Below, piece after piece: positions 43,104 to 52,430 of a stretch of 64,000 nt of DNA. Position numbers and translations under genes: made by a program. This DNA is from Pedobacter planticolens (lineage in GTDB: Bacteria > Bacteroidota > Bacteroidia > Sphingobacteriales > Sphingobacteriaceae). Each line of letters starts with the position of its first letter. The stretch's first letter is position 1. Under the pieces are notes generated by a model. It was not told where the DNA came from and searched no databases. It saw only the letters and a list, made by a program, of their open reading frames with translations. The stretch covers positions 310,001 through 374,000 of the forward strand of contig NZ_WNXD01000002.1 in assembly GCF_014172375.1 (NCBI RefSeq), in the 5' to 3' direction.

Positions 43104-45080
43104 ATGCAATTCGATAGAAAAGATAAAGACGATGCTCAACTCTTAGCACTTTATAAAACATTACTTTATCCCCGTATGGTCGAAGAAAAAATGCTTATTC
43201 TTCTCCGCCAAGGGCGAATTGGCAAATGGTTTTCAGGAATTGGACAAGAAGCCATAGCCGTTGGTAGCACATTAGCCATGCAGAGCGATGAATATATTTT
43301 GCCAATGCACCGCAATTTAGGCGTATTTACCAGCAGAAACATTCCCCTTAAAAAGTTAATGGCGCAGTGGCAAGGGAAAATATCAGGTTTTACAAAAGGT
43401 CGAGATCGTTCTTTCCATTTTGGTACACAAGAATATAAAATCATAGGTATGATTTCTCACTTAGGTCCTCAAATGGCATTGGCCGATGGAATTGCACTAG
43501 CCGATTTAATTGCAAACAAACAACACGCTACCTTAGTTTTTACAGGTGAAGGCGCCACCAGTGAAGGCGATTTTCACGAAGCCATAAACGTAGCATCCGT
43601 ATGGAATTTACCCGTTATCTTTTTAATAGAAAACAATGGTTACGGTCTTTCAACACCTATAAACGAGCAATTTAATTGTAAACATTTAGTAGATCGAGCA
43701 ATTGGATACGGAATAGAAGGAATTCAATTAGACGGAAATAACATCCTCGAAGTGTATGATAAACTAAGCGAAATTGCGGCAAGCATCCGACAAAATCCTC
43801 GCCCTGTTTTAATAGAATGTCTAACCTTCCGTATGCGGGGCCACGAAGAAGCATCCGGCACTAAATATGTTCCTCAACACCTGTTTGATGAATGGACAAA
43901 AAAAGATCCTGTAAAGAATTTTGAAGACTATCTCATTACCCAAAACATATTAAACGATGAGTTAATTGCCTCCATAAAAAGCAAATTCAAAACCGATATC
44001 GAACAAGAAGTAGAAGCCGCATTTAACGAGCAAGAACCCATCGCTAACCCTACAACAGAGTTGGATGATATGTATGCGCCTTACAATCAAAAAGTAGTCG
44101 CCCCTACCTCGGCACAAACAGAAAAACGCTATTTAGATGCAATTACCGACGGATTAAGAGAAGGAATGCAACGGTATGATAATTTAGTTATCATGGGGCA
44201 AGACATAGCAGAATACGGTGGTGCTTTTAAAATAACCGATGGTTTTGTAAGCCAATTTGGTAAAGCCAGAGTACGCAACACCCCTATTTGCGAATCTGCA
44301 ATTGTCGGGGCAGGTTTAGGACTTTCTATTAATGGATACAAAGCCGTTGTCGAAATGCAATTTGCAGATTTTGTAACCTGCGGCTTTAATCAGATAATTA
44401 ATAATTTAGCCAAAACACATTACCGTTGGGGCGAAAAAGCCGATGTAGTGGTACGTATGCCAACAGGTGCAGGAACCGGCGCTGGCCCTTTCCACTCGCA
44501 AAGTAACGAGGCTTGGTTTACCAAAACCCCAGGCTTAAAAGTAGTTTACCCAGCTTTTCCTTATGATGCAAAAGGCTTATTAATTGCCGCAATTGAAGAC
44601 CCCAACCCCGTAATTTATTTCGAACATAAATACCTATATCGCAGCTTAATCGGCAACGTACCCGATGGCTATTATACCGTCGAAATTGGTAAGGCAAATG
44701 TTTTAAAACAAGGCGAACAATTAACTATCATCACCTATGGTTTGGGCGTGCATTGGGCATTAGAATATTTAAATACACATCCAGAAATTTCAGCCACATT
44801 GGTGGATTTAGTAAGCCTACAACCATGGGATAAAGAAGCCGTAGCAACAGCAGTAAAAGCCACAGGCCGAGTTATTATTTTACACGAAGATACCCTAAGC
44901 AACGGTTTCGGTGCCGAATTAGCCGCTTGGATAGGCGAACATTGCTTTACAAATCTCGATGCTCCCGTACTCCGTTGCACAAGTCTGGACACCGCCATCC
45001 CAATGAGCAAAGTGTTAGAAGATAGCTTCTTAGCAAAACACAGATTAGCCCAAACAGTAGAAAAAATATTGGCTTATTAA
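43104..45080 (+). CDS. fused 2-oxoacid dehydrogenase E1 (alpha-beta), branched-chain type
   Basis: 658 aa. The N-terminal E1-alpha half (1-about 320) has MHRNLG and the TPP motif in TGEGATSEGDFHEAINVASV ending at ENNGYG; the C-terminal E1-beta half (about 335-658) has GQDIAEYGGAFKITDGF, PTGAGTGAGPFHSQSNEA and LHEDTLSNGFGAE. Fused in one chain, unlike the usual two-gene E1. It decarboxylates a 2-oxoacid, probably branched-chain, for transfer to a lipoyl E2 that is not in this window. Confidence 0.92.
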   Translation: MQFDRKDKDDAQLLALYKTLLYPRMVEEKMLILLRQGRIGKWFSGIGQEAIAVGSTLAMQSDEYILPMHRNLGVFTSRNIPLKKLMAQWQGKISGFTKGRDRSFHFGTQEYKIIGMISHLGPQMALADGIALADLIANKQHATLVFTGEGATSEGDFHEAINVASVWNLPVIFLIENNGYGLSTPINEQFNCKHLVDRAIGYGIEGIQLDGNNILEVYDKLSEIAASIRQNPRPVLIECLTFRMRGHEEASGTKYVPQHLFDEWTKKDPVKNFEDYLITQNILNDELIASIKSKFKTDIEQEVEAAFNEQEPIANPTTELDDMYAPYNQKVVAPTSAQTEKRYLDAITDGLREGMQRYDNLVIMGQDIAEYGGAFKITDGFVSQFGKARVRNTPICESAIVGAGLGLSINGYKAVVEMQFADFVTCGFNQIINNLAKTHYRWGEKADVVVRMPTGAGTGAGPFHSQSNEAWFTKTPGLKVVYPAFPYDAKGLLIAAIEDPNPVIYFEHKYLYRSLIGNVPDGYYTVEIGKANVLKQGEQLTIITYGLGVHWALEYLNTHPEISATLVDLVSLQPWDKEAVATAVKATGRVIILHEDTLSNGFGAELAAWIGEHCFTNLDAPVLRCTSLDTAIPMSKVLEDSFLAKHRLAQTVEKILAY

Positions 45081-45085
45081 CATTC

Positions 45086-45121
45086 CCCTCCCCTAGAGGT
45101 GTCCGAAGGGCGGGGTGGTTA
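45086..45121. repeat. repeat unit: CCCCTCCCC ... GGGCGGGGTGGTT
   Basis: CCCCTCCCCTAGAGG, then TCCGAAGGGCGGGGTGGTT, forming a GC-rich imperfect hairpin. Right after the E1 stop, so probably also a transcription barrier. Confidence 0.65.
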
Positions 45122-45131
45122 TTTACCCATT

Positions 45132-45174
45132 CCCGTCTTTGCGAAGGAGGTTCTTCACCGACTGCAGCAATCTC
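45132..45174. repeat. REP-like unit, CCGTCTTTGCGA ... GCAATCTC
   Basis: Same ends as 5259-5292 and 22434-22475 with a different middle. Confidence 0.7.
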
Positions 45175-45203
45175 CCTCATACTAATAAAATCTAACCCCC
45201 AAT

Positions 45204-45232
45204 TTGTCATTCAGAGTGAAGCGAAGAATCTT
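45204..45232. repeat. single REP arm
   Basis: GTCATTCAGAGTGAAGCGAA and the following AGAATCTTT match the arm of the 16485 hairpin; no opposite arm follows. Confidence 0.75.
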
Positions 45233-45294
45233 TATTAACCTTTGGAAGTCCCTTCAGGAGATTTAGCGGTGTAAAGCAAAACCAGTAATCCATC

Positions 45295-45430
45295 GCTCCC
45301 GACAGCCCTGCTTTCCGTTACAATCTTTTTTGTGTTTGTCATGCTGAGCTAGCCTGCACTGAGTGCAGCCGAAGTGAAGCATCTGCAACAAAAAAGTATT
45401 TCCACTCCAATCAGGTTTAATAAACTCAAA
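45295..45430. repeat. dispersed intergenic repeat, copy C, with REP core
   Basis: CAGCCCTGCTTTCCGTTACA, then ATCTTTTTTGT, a REP core (GTCATGCTGAGC, with the palindrome TGCACTGAGTGCA inside, closing GAAGCATC), then CAACAAAAAAGTATTTCC and ATCAGGTTTAATAAACT. Its left part matches island A and its flanks match copy B. Confidence 0.75.
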
Positions 45431-45457
45431 ACAGTGCAATAAAATAACACCCGTTAA

Positions 45458-45580
45458 AAGAAACCTAGCAAGCGCAAGTAAGAACCTAGTAAACGCAAGA
45501 AGAAATCTAGCAAACGCAAGTAAGAACCTAGCAAACGCAAGAAGAAACCTAGAAAACGCAAGTAAGAACCTAGCACATGC
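45458..45580. repeat. tandem array, 21-bp phase (alternating 22/20-bp units), 6 units
   Basis: CCTAG (TCTAG once) starts at 45464, 45485, 45506, 45527, 45548 and 45569, each exactly 21 bp apart. Units alternate 22 and 20 bp, so an insertion in one is offset in the next. On the minus strand one frame is free of stops and repeats ARFLLAF, where most unit differences are synonymous (TTC TTA against TTT CTT). No start codon precedes it. Confidence 0.88.
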
Positions 45581-45697
45581 ATTTATATACTATTAATTTC
45601 CATCATAAACATCCCACTCCTAAGAAAGGGTTAAGCCCTGAGCTTGGCACGATAATAGCCAAACCATAAACAACACACCTACATTATTGAAAGCGCC

Positions 45698-46513
45698 ATG
45701 AAAACTGTATATTTTTTAATCTTAATTGCCGCATTTAGTACAATGCTGGGCTGTAACTATATTAAATCCGATCATCCGCAAGCAGATGTAGCAGATGAAT
45801 ATGCAACCAACCTCACCGCAAAATCTATTATACAATACACAGATTCGATAGACAAAAACTTAACCCAACTCTCAAAAAGCACAAGTTTAGTATACATGCT
45901 CGGCGATTTATCATTCTATGTAGAAAAATATAGTTTAGCTAATAAAGCTATTTTAGTAATAGAACATGCCTATAATGGAGGTATTAGCAATAGTTTAAAA
46001 AGATATTATTTTAAGAATGATAGCTTAATTTTAGAAAAGGATAAAAATGAATTAGTGAATGAAGAAGGTACAGTTTTTAAAGATACACGCACTTATTTGC
46101 GCAGTAATACCGTTTTCAAAATAGAGAATAAAACGGCAGCAACCCAGTCCGCTATAAATTCATTACCTTATATAGACTTGCCATTAAGCAAGAATAATAA
46201 GCCAGATCAGAGCTACCTTGAAAATGTAAACTCATTAAATAACGTGCTAAACGGTAGCGATAAATTCGATGTAGTGTTTGAAAGTATTACCACTTACCCA
46301 GATTCGCGATATATTATATTAAGAAGTAAAATCCAAAACAGTTATAGCGCTAGTGTTTTAGTTAAAGAAAGAGATGCATTTATCGATAGCCTTTTAAATG
46401 ACCCCATTAATTTTAAAGATCAGAAACTAAACTTTAAATGGGTTGTAAAAGATAATGAAGCTATTTATGTTCCGGTAGCCAACAATACTTCGGCTAATGG
46501 ATTAAATAAATAA
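45698..46513 (+). CDS. unknown lipoprotein (271 aa)
   Basis: Signal peptide with lipobox: MKTVYFLILIAAFSTMLGC, lipid-anchored cysteine at 19. The mature part shows no recognised domain; it is Asn/Ser/Lys rich, with alternating strand-like segments (KAILVIEHAYNGG, SLKRYYFKNDSLILEKD). Its 3' end overlaps the end of the converging SprT-like gene by 49 bp. Confidence 0.75.
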   Translation: MKTVYFLILIAAFSTMLGCNYIKSDHPQADVADEYATNLTAKSIIQYTDSIDKNLTQLSKSTSLVYMLGDLSFYVEKYSLANKAILVIEHAYNGGISNSLKRYYFKNDSLILEKDKNELVNEEGTVFKDTRTYLRSNTVFKIENKTAATQSAINSLPYIDLPLSKNNKPDQSYLENVNSLNNVLNGSDKFDVVFESITTYPDSRYIILRSKIQNSYSASVLVKERDAFIDSLLNDPINFKDQKLNFKWVVKDNEAIYVPVANNTSANGLNK

Positions 46514-47076
46514 GTATTTCCATTGTCTAAACAAACACATCTATAGCGTTTTCTAATTCGCTCGCCTTTTGTAAATTTCCTACCATCCTTTAGCGTAAAT
46601 ACTGTATGTAGGGGTAACTCTTCAATTCTACTAGTAGATAAATGTGTATCGTATTTTTTTAATGCTCTAGCCAATCTTAAATCAGTACAACTTGATGCCG
46701 CAGGATTATTTAGATAATTAATGATAGTATGATGAATATCTGTCGGGAAAACCTGTAATTCAAAAAACGGGTTCATCATCCGTTTAAAATTATGCTTCCA
46801 CTCTGCTCCATGCGGTTTCGCTTTATTTTTATGATCATTCCATGTTAATAGATGAGCGAACTCATGTACCGTAGTTACTAAAAAAGCATAGGGATTAAGA
46901 TCGTTATTTACAGAAATCTTATGCCCTTTATCCTTAAACGGATGTCGATAATCGCCAAGTTTAGTCGTTCTGTTTTTGGAGATTTTAAATTCGCACTGAA
47001 AATAATCAATCCATTTAGAAATGATTGGAGCTGCAGGCGCAGGCATATACTGTGCTAAAACATCAACTTTATCCAC
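46465..47076 (-). CDS. SprT-like zinc metalloprotease domain protein
   Basis: 203 aa. HEFAH at 71-75 (E72 catalytic), then HGAEWKHNFKRMM about 20 residues later as in SprT/Spartan domains, and a possible zinc ribbon at the C-terminus (RYRCVCLDNGNTY). Function in bacteria is not settled. It starts 16 bp after feoB's stop on the same strand. Its last 16 codons overlap the lipoprotein gene on the other strand. Confidence 0.85.
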   Translation of the reverse strand: MDKVDVLAQYMPAPAAPIISKWIDYFQCEFKISKNRTTKLGDYRHPFKDKGHKISVNNDLNPYAFLVTTVHEFAHLLTWNDHKNKAKPHGAEWKHNFKRMMNPFFELQVFPTDIHHTIINYLNNPAASSCTDLRLARALKKYDTHLSTSRIEELPLHTVFTLKDGRKFTKGERIRKRYRCVCLDNGNTYLFNPLAEVLLATGT

Positions 47077-47092
47077 GAAGTAAATCTACTAA

Positions 47093-49210
47093 TTATTTTA
47101 AGAATTGATAGGCAATCAAACTGGCTACATAAGCCATTGCCGTCATATAAACCAATTGTATCACTGGCCATTTCCACGATTTAGTTTCTCTATAAACTAC
47201 CGCAACTGTACTCATACATTGCATCGCGAAAGCGTAAAATAACATTAACGATAATGAAGTGGCGAATGTAAATACAGGCAAACCAGTTTCAGGATTTTTA
47301 GCATCCCTCATTTTATTGCGGATAGTAGCCGTTTGTTCATCGCCATTATCTACGCTATAAATGGTCGACATTGTTCCTACAAAAGCTTCGCGAGCGGCGA
47401 AAGAAGTAATTAATGCAATACCTATTTTCCAATCGAAACCTAAAGGTTTAATGGCTGGTTCGATAGTTTGTCCTAAAATACCAGCGTAAGAATTTTCTAA
47501 TTTTTCTGCCGCTTTATCTCTTTCTAAAGATGCCAGTTGCACACTATCAGTAGAATTTGCTTCAATAGCAGTGTATTTCTTCTCTATAGCATCAAATCTT
47601 TTACTCGGCCCATAAGTAGCCAATACCCACAAAACGATAGAAATAGCAATAATTACCTTACCGGCTTCTAGCACAAAAGTTTTAGATTTTTCGTACATCG
47701 TGTAAATCACATTGCTCCAACGCGGCATGCGATACACAGGTAATTCCATAATAAAATACGATTTCTCTTTAGCCTTAATGATAAATTTCATGACCAATGC
47801 GACTAAAATTGCAGCCACAATACTAATTACATACATGGCCATGAGCGTTAAGCCTTGCAAGCTTAAAAAACCTAAAATCATTTTATTAGGTACAACCAGC
47901 GATATCAACAAGGTATAAACTGGTAACCTTGCCGAGCAACTTACTAATGGCGTAACCATGATGGTAATGATACGATCTTTCCAGTTTTCGATGTTACGAG
48001 CACTCATAATTGAGGGTACTGCACAGGCAATTCCACCAATCATTGGTACTACAGATTTACCGCTTAAACCAAATTTTCGCATAATTTTATCCATCATAAA
48101 AGTAACCCTAGCCATATAGCCAGTGTCTTCTAAAATGGAAATTAACGCAAACAGAATAGCAATTTGAGGGATAAATATGATGATTCCACCAAGCCCAGCA
48201 ACTACTCCATCTAATAAAAGATTGGTTAATACTCCGGCAGGTAAATGGGCATGACCGAATTCAGTTAGCCATACAAAACCATTTTCAATGAGTTCCATTG
48301 GATAAGAAGACCAAGAGAAAATTGCGTTAAAAACGAAGAATAAAATGAGAATGAAGATGAAAAATCCCCAAAAGCGATTGGTTAAAATTGAATCTAATTT
48401 ATCCGTAACCTTAAATTTCTTTTCTGCGCCTGTATCAAAAATTAGATCTGTTAAAACTGTACTCAAATAACGGTATCTCGCTATGGTTTCGGCACCTTGT
48501 ATTTTTGATGATTCGAAATGATGAGCCTTTTCAATGGCTTCAATTTCTTGTTGTTCTTTAGCTGTAAAAAATGTTAAATGCTCATGTTGATGCAAAACTT
48601 GCAACGCATAATAATCATTTTCTGTTTTGATTTTTGCTTTTACTTCGGCAATCGCCTCTGGTGCAAAAATAGTTACATCTATACCCGAAACCTGAGTACT
48701 GATCGCTGTAGTGTGAGAAATAGCTTTTTTTAACGTGTCTAAACCATCGTTTTTTCTCGCCGACATGGCTACAACCTGTATCCCTAATCGCTCTGATAAT
48801 TTATTTACATTAACATGAATACCCTCTTTGCGAGCCATATCTGTCATGTTGAGCACCAAGAGCATAGGCAAACCTAAATCTGCCACTTGAGAACACAGTA
48901 AAAGATTACGGCGTAAATTAGTGGCATCGGCTACTAAAACAACAACATCAGGATGGCTTGAATTATTTTTATCTGCTAATACTTGAAAAACGATACTTTC
49001 ATCCTTACTTTTTGGATATAAACTGTACGTACCTGGTAAATCAATAATTTCGGCATTTTGAGTAGCTGATAGTTTGCAAAAACCAACTTTCTTATCAACG
49101 GTAATACCTGGAAAGTTTCCAATTTTTTGATTTAATCCAGTTAACAGATTAAAGAGGGTAGATTTTCCGGTATTCGGATTACCAACTAATGCAACTTTAA
49201 TATCCGCCAA
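47093..49210 (-). CDS. feoB: ferrous iron transporter FeoB
   Basis: 705 aa. N-terminal GTPase (G1 GNPNTGKST at 10-18, DLPG, NMTD) with a GDI helical region, then a membrane part with gate motifs, including GGIIIFIPQIAILFALISILEDTGYMARV and the SCSARLPVY stretch. Imports Fe(II). The GTPase G1 is standard. feoA lies 4 bp upstream. Confidence 0.97.
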   Translation of the reverse strand: MADIKVALVGNPNTGKSTLFNLLTGLNQKIGNFPGITVDKKVGFCKLSATQNAEIIDLPGTYSLYPKSKDESIVFQVLADKNNSSHPDVVVLVADATNLRRNLLLCSQVADLGLPMLLVLNMTDMARKEGIHVNVNKLSERLGIQVVAMSARKNDGLDTLKKAISHTTAISTQVSGIDVTIFAPEAIAEVKAKIKTENDYYALQVLHQHEHLTFFTAKEQQEIEAIEKAHHFESSKIQGAETIARYRYLSTVLTDLIFDTGAEKKFKVTDKLDSILTNRFWGFFIFILILFFVFNAIFSWSSYPMELIENGFVWLTEFGHAHLPAGVLTNLLLDGVVAGLGGIIIFIPQIAILFALISILEDTGYMARVTFMMDKIMRKFGLSGKSVVPMIGGIACAVPSIMSARNIENWKDRIITIMVTPLVSCSARLPVYTLLISLVVPNKMILGFLSLQGLTLMAMYVISIVAAILVALVMKFIIKAKEKSYFIMELPVYRMPRWSNVIYTMYEKSKTFVLEAGKVIIAISIVLWVLATYGPSKRFDAIEKKYTAIEANSTDSVQLASLERDKAAEKLENSYAGILGQTIEPAIKPLGFDWKIGIALITSFAAREAFVGTMSTIYSVDNGDEQTATIRNKMRDAKNPETGLPVFTFATSLSLMLFYAFAMQCMSTVAVVYRETKSWKWPVIQLVYMTAMAYVASLIAYQFLK

Positions 49211-49214
49211 TGTA

Positions 49215-49430
49215 TTACTGAATTATGATAACAGAAGCTTCGCTTTTACGTAAACAAAGTTGATATCCTGCAACGCGGATAGCTATAGGATCTCCAAGTG
49301 GAGCAAAGCGTTCAACTTCAACAACTTCACCTGGAAGACAGCCCATTTCCATCAATTTAACAGACATTTCTAAATCTGTAAATGATACGATTGTTCCTTG
49401 TTCTCCTGGGTTTAACTGTGAAAGCTTCAT
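49215..49430 (-). CDS. feoA: ferrous iron transport protein FeoA
   Basis: 71 aa SH3-like protein (MKLSQLNPGEQGTIVSF; LMEMGCLPGEVVEVERFAPLGDPIAIRV). Cytosolic partner of FeoB. First gene of the feoA-feoB operon, possibly reading into the SprT-like gene. Confidence 0.95.
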   Translation of the reverse strand: MKLSQLNPGEQGTIVSFTDLEMSVKLMEMGCLPGEVVEVERFAPLGDPIAIRVAGYQLCLRKSEASVIIIQ

Positions 49431-49508
49431 AATGAAATATTGCGCAATTTACCCTTTATTTATATTAAATCCAAATAACAAAGCGTAAATAAAGATGCTA
49501 TTTTTAGG

Positions 49509-49547
49509 CAAAAAAAATCGCCACCAAATTAATGATGACGATTTTTT
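49509..49547. terminator. bidirectional terminator between feoA and the outer membrane protein gene
   Basis: Minus strand AATCGTCATCA pairs with TGGTGGCGATT (two G-U pairs) followed by eight U. It ends the transcript of the gene at 49566. Confidence 0.85.
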
Positions 49548-49565
49548 CATTAGTTTGAAATGAGT

Positions 49566-52328
49566 TTACATTCCGCCCATTCTCATTCTTTGACCACCGC
49601 CTTGACCTGGCATCTGCATCGATCTTCCGCCAATATTTCCTAATGAGTAGGTAAATGAAAACATGTAATAACGTTTTAATACATTAAAGTTCACATCAGA
49701 AATCTGGTTATTTGCTACTGTTCTCGAAATACCAGTATTTTCATTAAACAAATCGTTTACCGACAATTTAAATGTTCCTTTGTTTTTAAAGAACTGACGA
49801 CTCATGTAAGCGTTTACCAAAGTATAGCTTGTATTGTAGTCTGCTCCTCTACCAGTTGTTTGGTTATAAGTTACATCGGATTGCAAACGGATATTTCCTG
49901 GAAATAAATAGCTCACATCAATATTTGGTGCTAATGTATAAGAATTAACTGTAGATGCTAATGAATAATCTCCATGTGTCCAGCTACCAGAAATTCCTGC
50001 AATTAAATCTAATTTATCAAGGTTTGAAACCAATTTATAGCCATTTAATAAAGTTAATGATTTGGTTACGTTTTCAAGACCATCAGATAGGTTGGTACTT
50101 TTATCATAATTAGCATTTACATTAATTTGTAAGGTTAATTTGTTTCCTTTAATAATCGGCTGACCTACATTACTGAAAACAGATGCACTGAAATTACCAT
50201 CAACATTTGCATAACCATTCTGAATAATACCAGTAGTTGTATTTACCCTTTGATCATTAGCAATTGCATTGAAATATTGATTGAAAAACCCACCAATAAA
50301 GAACGTTCTGTAGGTTGCAAAATCAAAATTGTTATAGAAGATGTTCAAACTGTTTTGAAATGATGGTTTCAAGTTTGGATTTCCTATAGGAACAATCTGT
50401 GTCTGGGTATTATCAGGAATAGGTTGAATCTGATCAATAGTTGGTTGATTTGTTCTACCGTTGTATCTAATGGTTAATCGTTTACTATTACTGAAATTAT
50501 ATCTGAACTGTGCCGTTGGCGTAAGATTAATGAAATCTCTATTAAGTTCTTCACCCGTAGTAACATTTACGTTGGCACGTGTTGTATATTGACCAGCTAA
50601 CCCTACATTCCAATTGTATTTTTTCTCAGTTTTCTGTAAGCTTAAACCAATCGAATTTGTCCACGTTGTATTTTCATATTCATTGCTATAGGTATTATCC
50701 TTAATATCATAGCTCTGGGTCGCATTATTGAAAGTGTATACAAAACGTTCTTTGTTATCAAAACTATATCCATTTTGATAATTTGTTTCTAAACTTAATG
50801 TTTTGGATAGAGGCTCAGTAAATACTAAACGAGCAGTATTACTTAATGAATGAGTATTATTATCATTCAATTGGTTAAGTAAAGTACTAGTTGAAACCGA
50901 CCCAACTTTAACAGTTTGCAAATTATAATTAAAATTATCTGCATCGCTATCATTTATACTAGTGCTGATGTTTAATGATAATGTGCGACCTCTACGTTGA
51001 AAACGATGACGAATAAGCATACTATTACTAATCGATGGTGTTTCAGAATTAGTTTGTAGATTCTGGTTTCCAATTGTATTGTTCGCTCCAACAGTACGGT
51101 TATAGTTGTATATGCTATATCCAGTATTTTCTGTATATGATATTGAAGGTTGAACTCTAATTGAAGTATTGCTATCAAGCTTAGTATCAATCATGAAATT
51201 TAAACGATGATTTAATCGATCACTTGTACTATTCAAATCACTTAAATTTGTAATTGTATTATTAGCCAGTAAGTTTTGAGTAAAGCTATTATTGGTATTA
51301 AATAATGAAGTTTTATTAAAGAAGTAACTTCCATTCACTTGAGTTCCGTCATCATAAGTATCACCAAAGTTAATACCAGCAGCATTAGTTGTCGTAATAC
51401 CACCAGAAGATGCGCTACCACCACCAAATTGCCCCCGACCACCGCCGCCACCGCCAGTTATTCCACCGCCAAAATTTTGCTTATTCACATTATTGAATTG
51501 ACCAATGAATGAAATCTGCTGTTGTTTGTTGAAATAGTTTGCATTCAAATTCACGTCGTAACGATCATCTGTGCCATAACCAACTGTACTGTTTCCAACA
51601 ATTCCTTTATTTTTAACACCGTTTTTAGTAGTGATGTTAATGATTTTTTCACGGTTACCGTCATCAACTCCAGAGAATTTAGATTGATCTGACATGTCAT
51701 CAATAATTTGAATCTTATCAACCATATCTGCCGGTAAATTTCTTGTTGCTAATAATGGATCGCTTCCCATAAAATCTTTTCCATCTACTCTTACTTTTTT
51801 GATGGTTTCACCCTGAGCGGTAATTGTACCGTCTTTAGCTACATCTACACCTGGTACTTTCTTTAAAAGATCTTCAACCACTGCATTTTCTTTCACTTTA
51901 AGTGTAGATGCGCTAATTTCTAACGTATCTTTTTTAACTACTACCGGAGGAATTTCTCCTTTAATCTCTACTGCATTTAAAGTAACGCCAGTATCCTCCA
52001 TCGTTAAATTACCAAAGTTAATACCTGGGGTTGCTGCAGTAAGTTCGAAATCTTTTGTAATGGTTTTTAAACCTAGGTATACTACGTATAATCTGTATTT
52101 GCCTTGTGTTAATCCATTAATTGTAAAAGTACCTGTGGCACTTGTATTTGTACCACCAACGGTACTCGAATCACTTAGTTTTTTGATAGCTATAGATGCA
52201 TAATCAAGGGGTGACTTATCTTTGCCATTTAGTACTTTACCAGTAGCTGTGCCACTAGTTTGAGCATTAGCAAAATAACTCACGAATAAAAGTGCGATGA
52301 GTATGGATCTTTGTAAAAAATTCTTCAT
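49566..52328 (-). CDS. outer membrane beta-barrel protein with CarboxypepD_reg-like domain
   Basis: 920 aa. Signal peptide (MKNFLQRSILIALLFVSYFANAQ), an N-terminal carboxypeptidase-regulatory-like beta domain (about 25-110), a plug-like region (VEDLLKKVPGVDVAKDGT, VRVDGKDFMGSDP) and a long C-terminal barrel. This is the TonB-receptor-like family common in Bacteroidota, lacking a clear TonB box. Gly-rich loops at about 290-320 (GGGITGGGGGGRG) and a Met/Gly-rich C-terminus (MPGQGGGQRMRMGGM) are notable; the latter could bind metal, but this is a guess. Substrate unknown. Confidence 0.9.
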   Translation of the reverse strand: MKNFLQRSILIALLFVSYFANAQTSGTATGKVLNGKDKSPLDYASIAIKKLSDSSTVGGTNTSATGTFTINGLTQGKYRLYVVYLGLKTITKDFELTAATPGINFGNLTMEDTGVTLNAVEIKGEIPPVVVKKDTLEISASTLKVKENAVVEDLLKKVPGVDVAKDGTITAQGETIKKVRVDGKDFMGSDPLLATRNLPADMVDKIQIIDDMSDQSKFSGVDDGNREKIINITTKNGVKNKGIVGNSTVGYGTDDRYDVNLNANYFNKQQQISFIGQFNNVNKQNFGGGITGGGGGGRGQFGGGSASSGGITTTNAAGINFGDTYDDGTQVNGSYFFNKTSLFNTNNSFTQNLLANNTITNLSDLNSTSDRLNHRLNFMIDTKLDSNTSIRVQPSISYTENTGYSIYNYNRTVGANNTIGNQNLQTNSETPSISNSMLIRHRFQRRGRTLSLNISTSINDSDADNFNYNLQTVKVGSVSTSTLLNQLNDNNTHSLSNTARLVFTEPLSKTLSLETNYQNGYSFDNKERFVYTFNNATQSYDIKDNTYSNEYENTTWTNSIGLSLQKTEKKYNWNVGLAGQYTTRANVNVTTGEELNRDFINLTPTAQFRYNFSNSKRLTIRYNGRTNQPTIDQIQPIPDNTQTQIVPIGNPNLKPSFQNSLNIFYNNFDFATYRTFFIGGFFNQYFNAIANDQRVNTTTGIIQNGYANVDGNFSASVFSNVGQPIIKGNKLTLQINVNANYDKSTNLSDGLENVTKSLTLLNGYKLVSNLDKLDLIAGISGSWTHGDYSLASTVNSYTLAPNIDVSYLFPGNIRLQSDVTYNQTTGRGADYNTSYTLVNAYMSRQFFKNKGTFKLSVNDLFNENTGISRTVANNQISDVNFNVLKRYYMFSFTYSLGNIGGRSMQMPGQGGGQRMRMGGM

Positions 52329-52430
52329 TTCTATTTTTATATAATTTTGTAAAGTTACCCTATCAGACTAGCTCAAGCCGCAAAAGTTTGTTAACAAGTG
52401 TAAAAATGTGGGTAACATTTTAAATACAAC

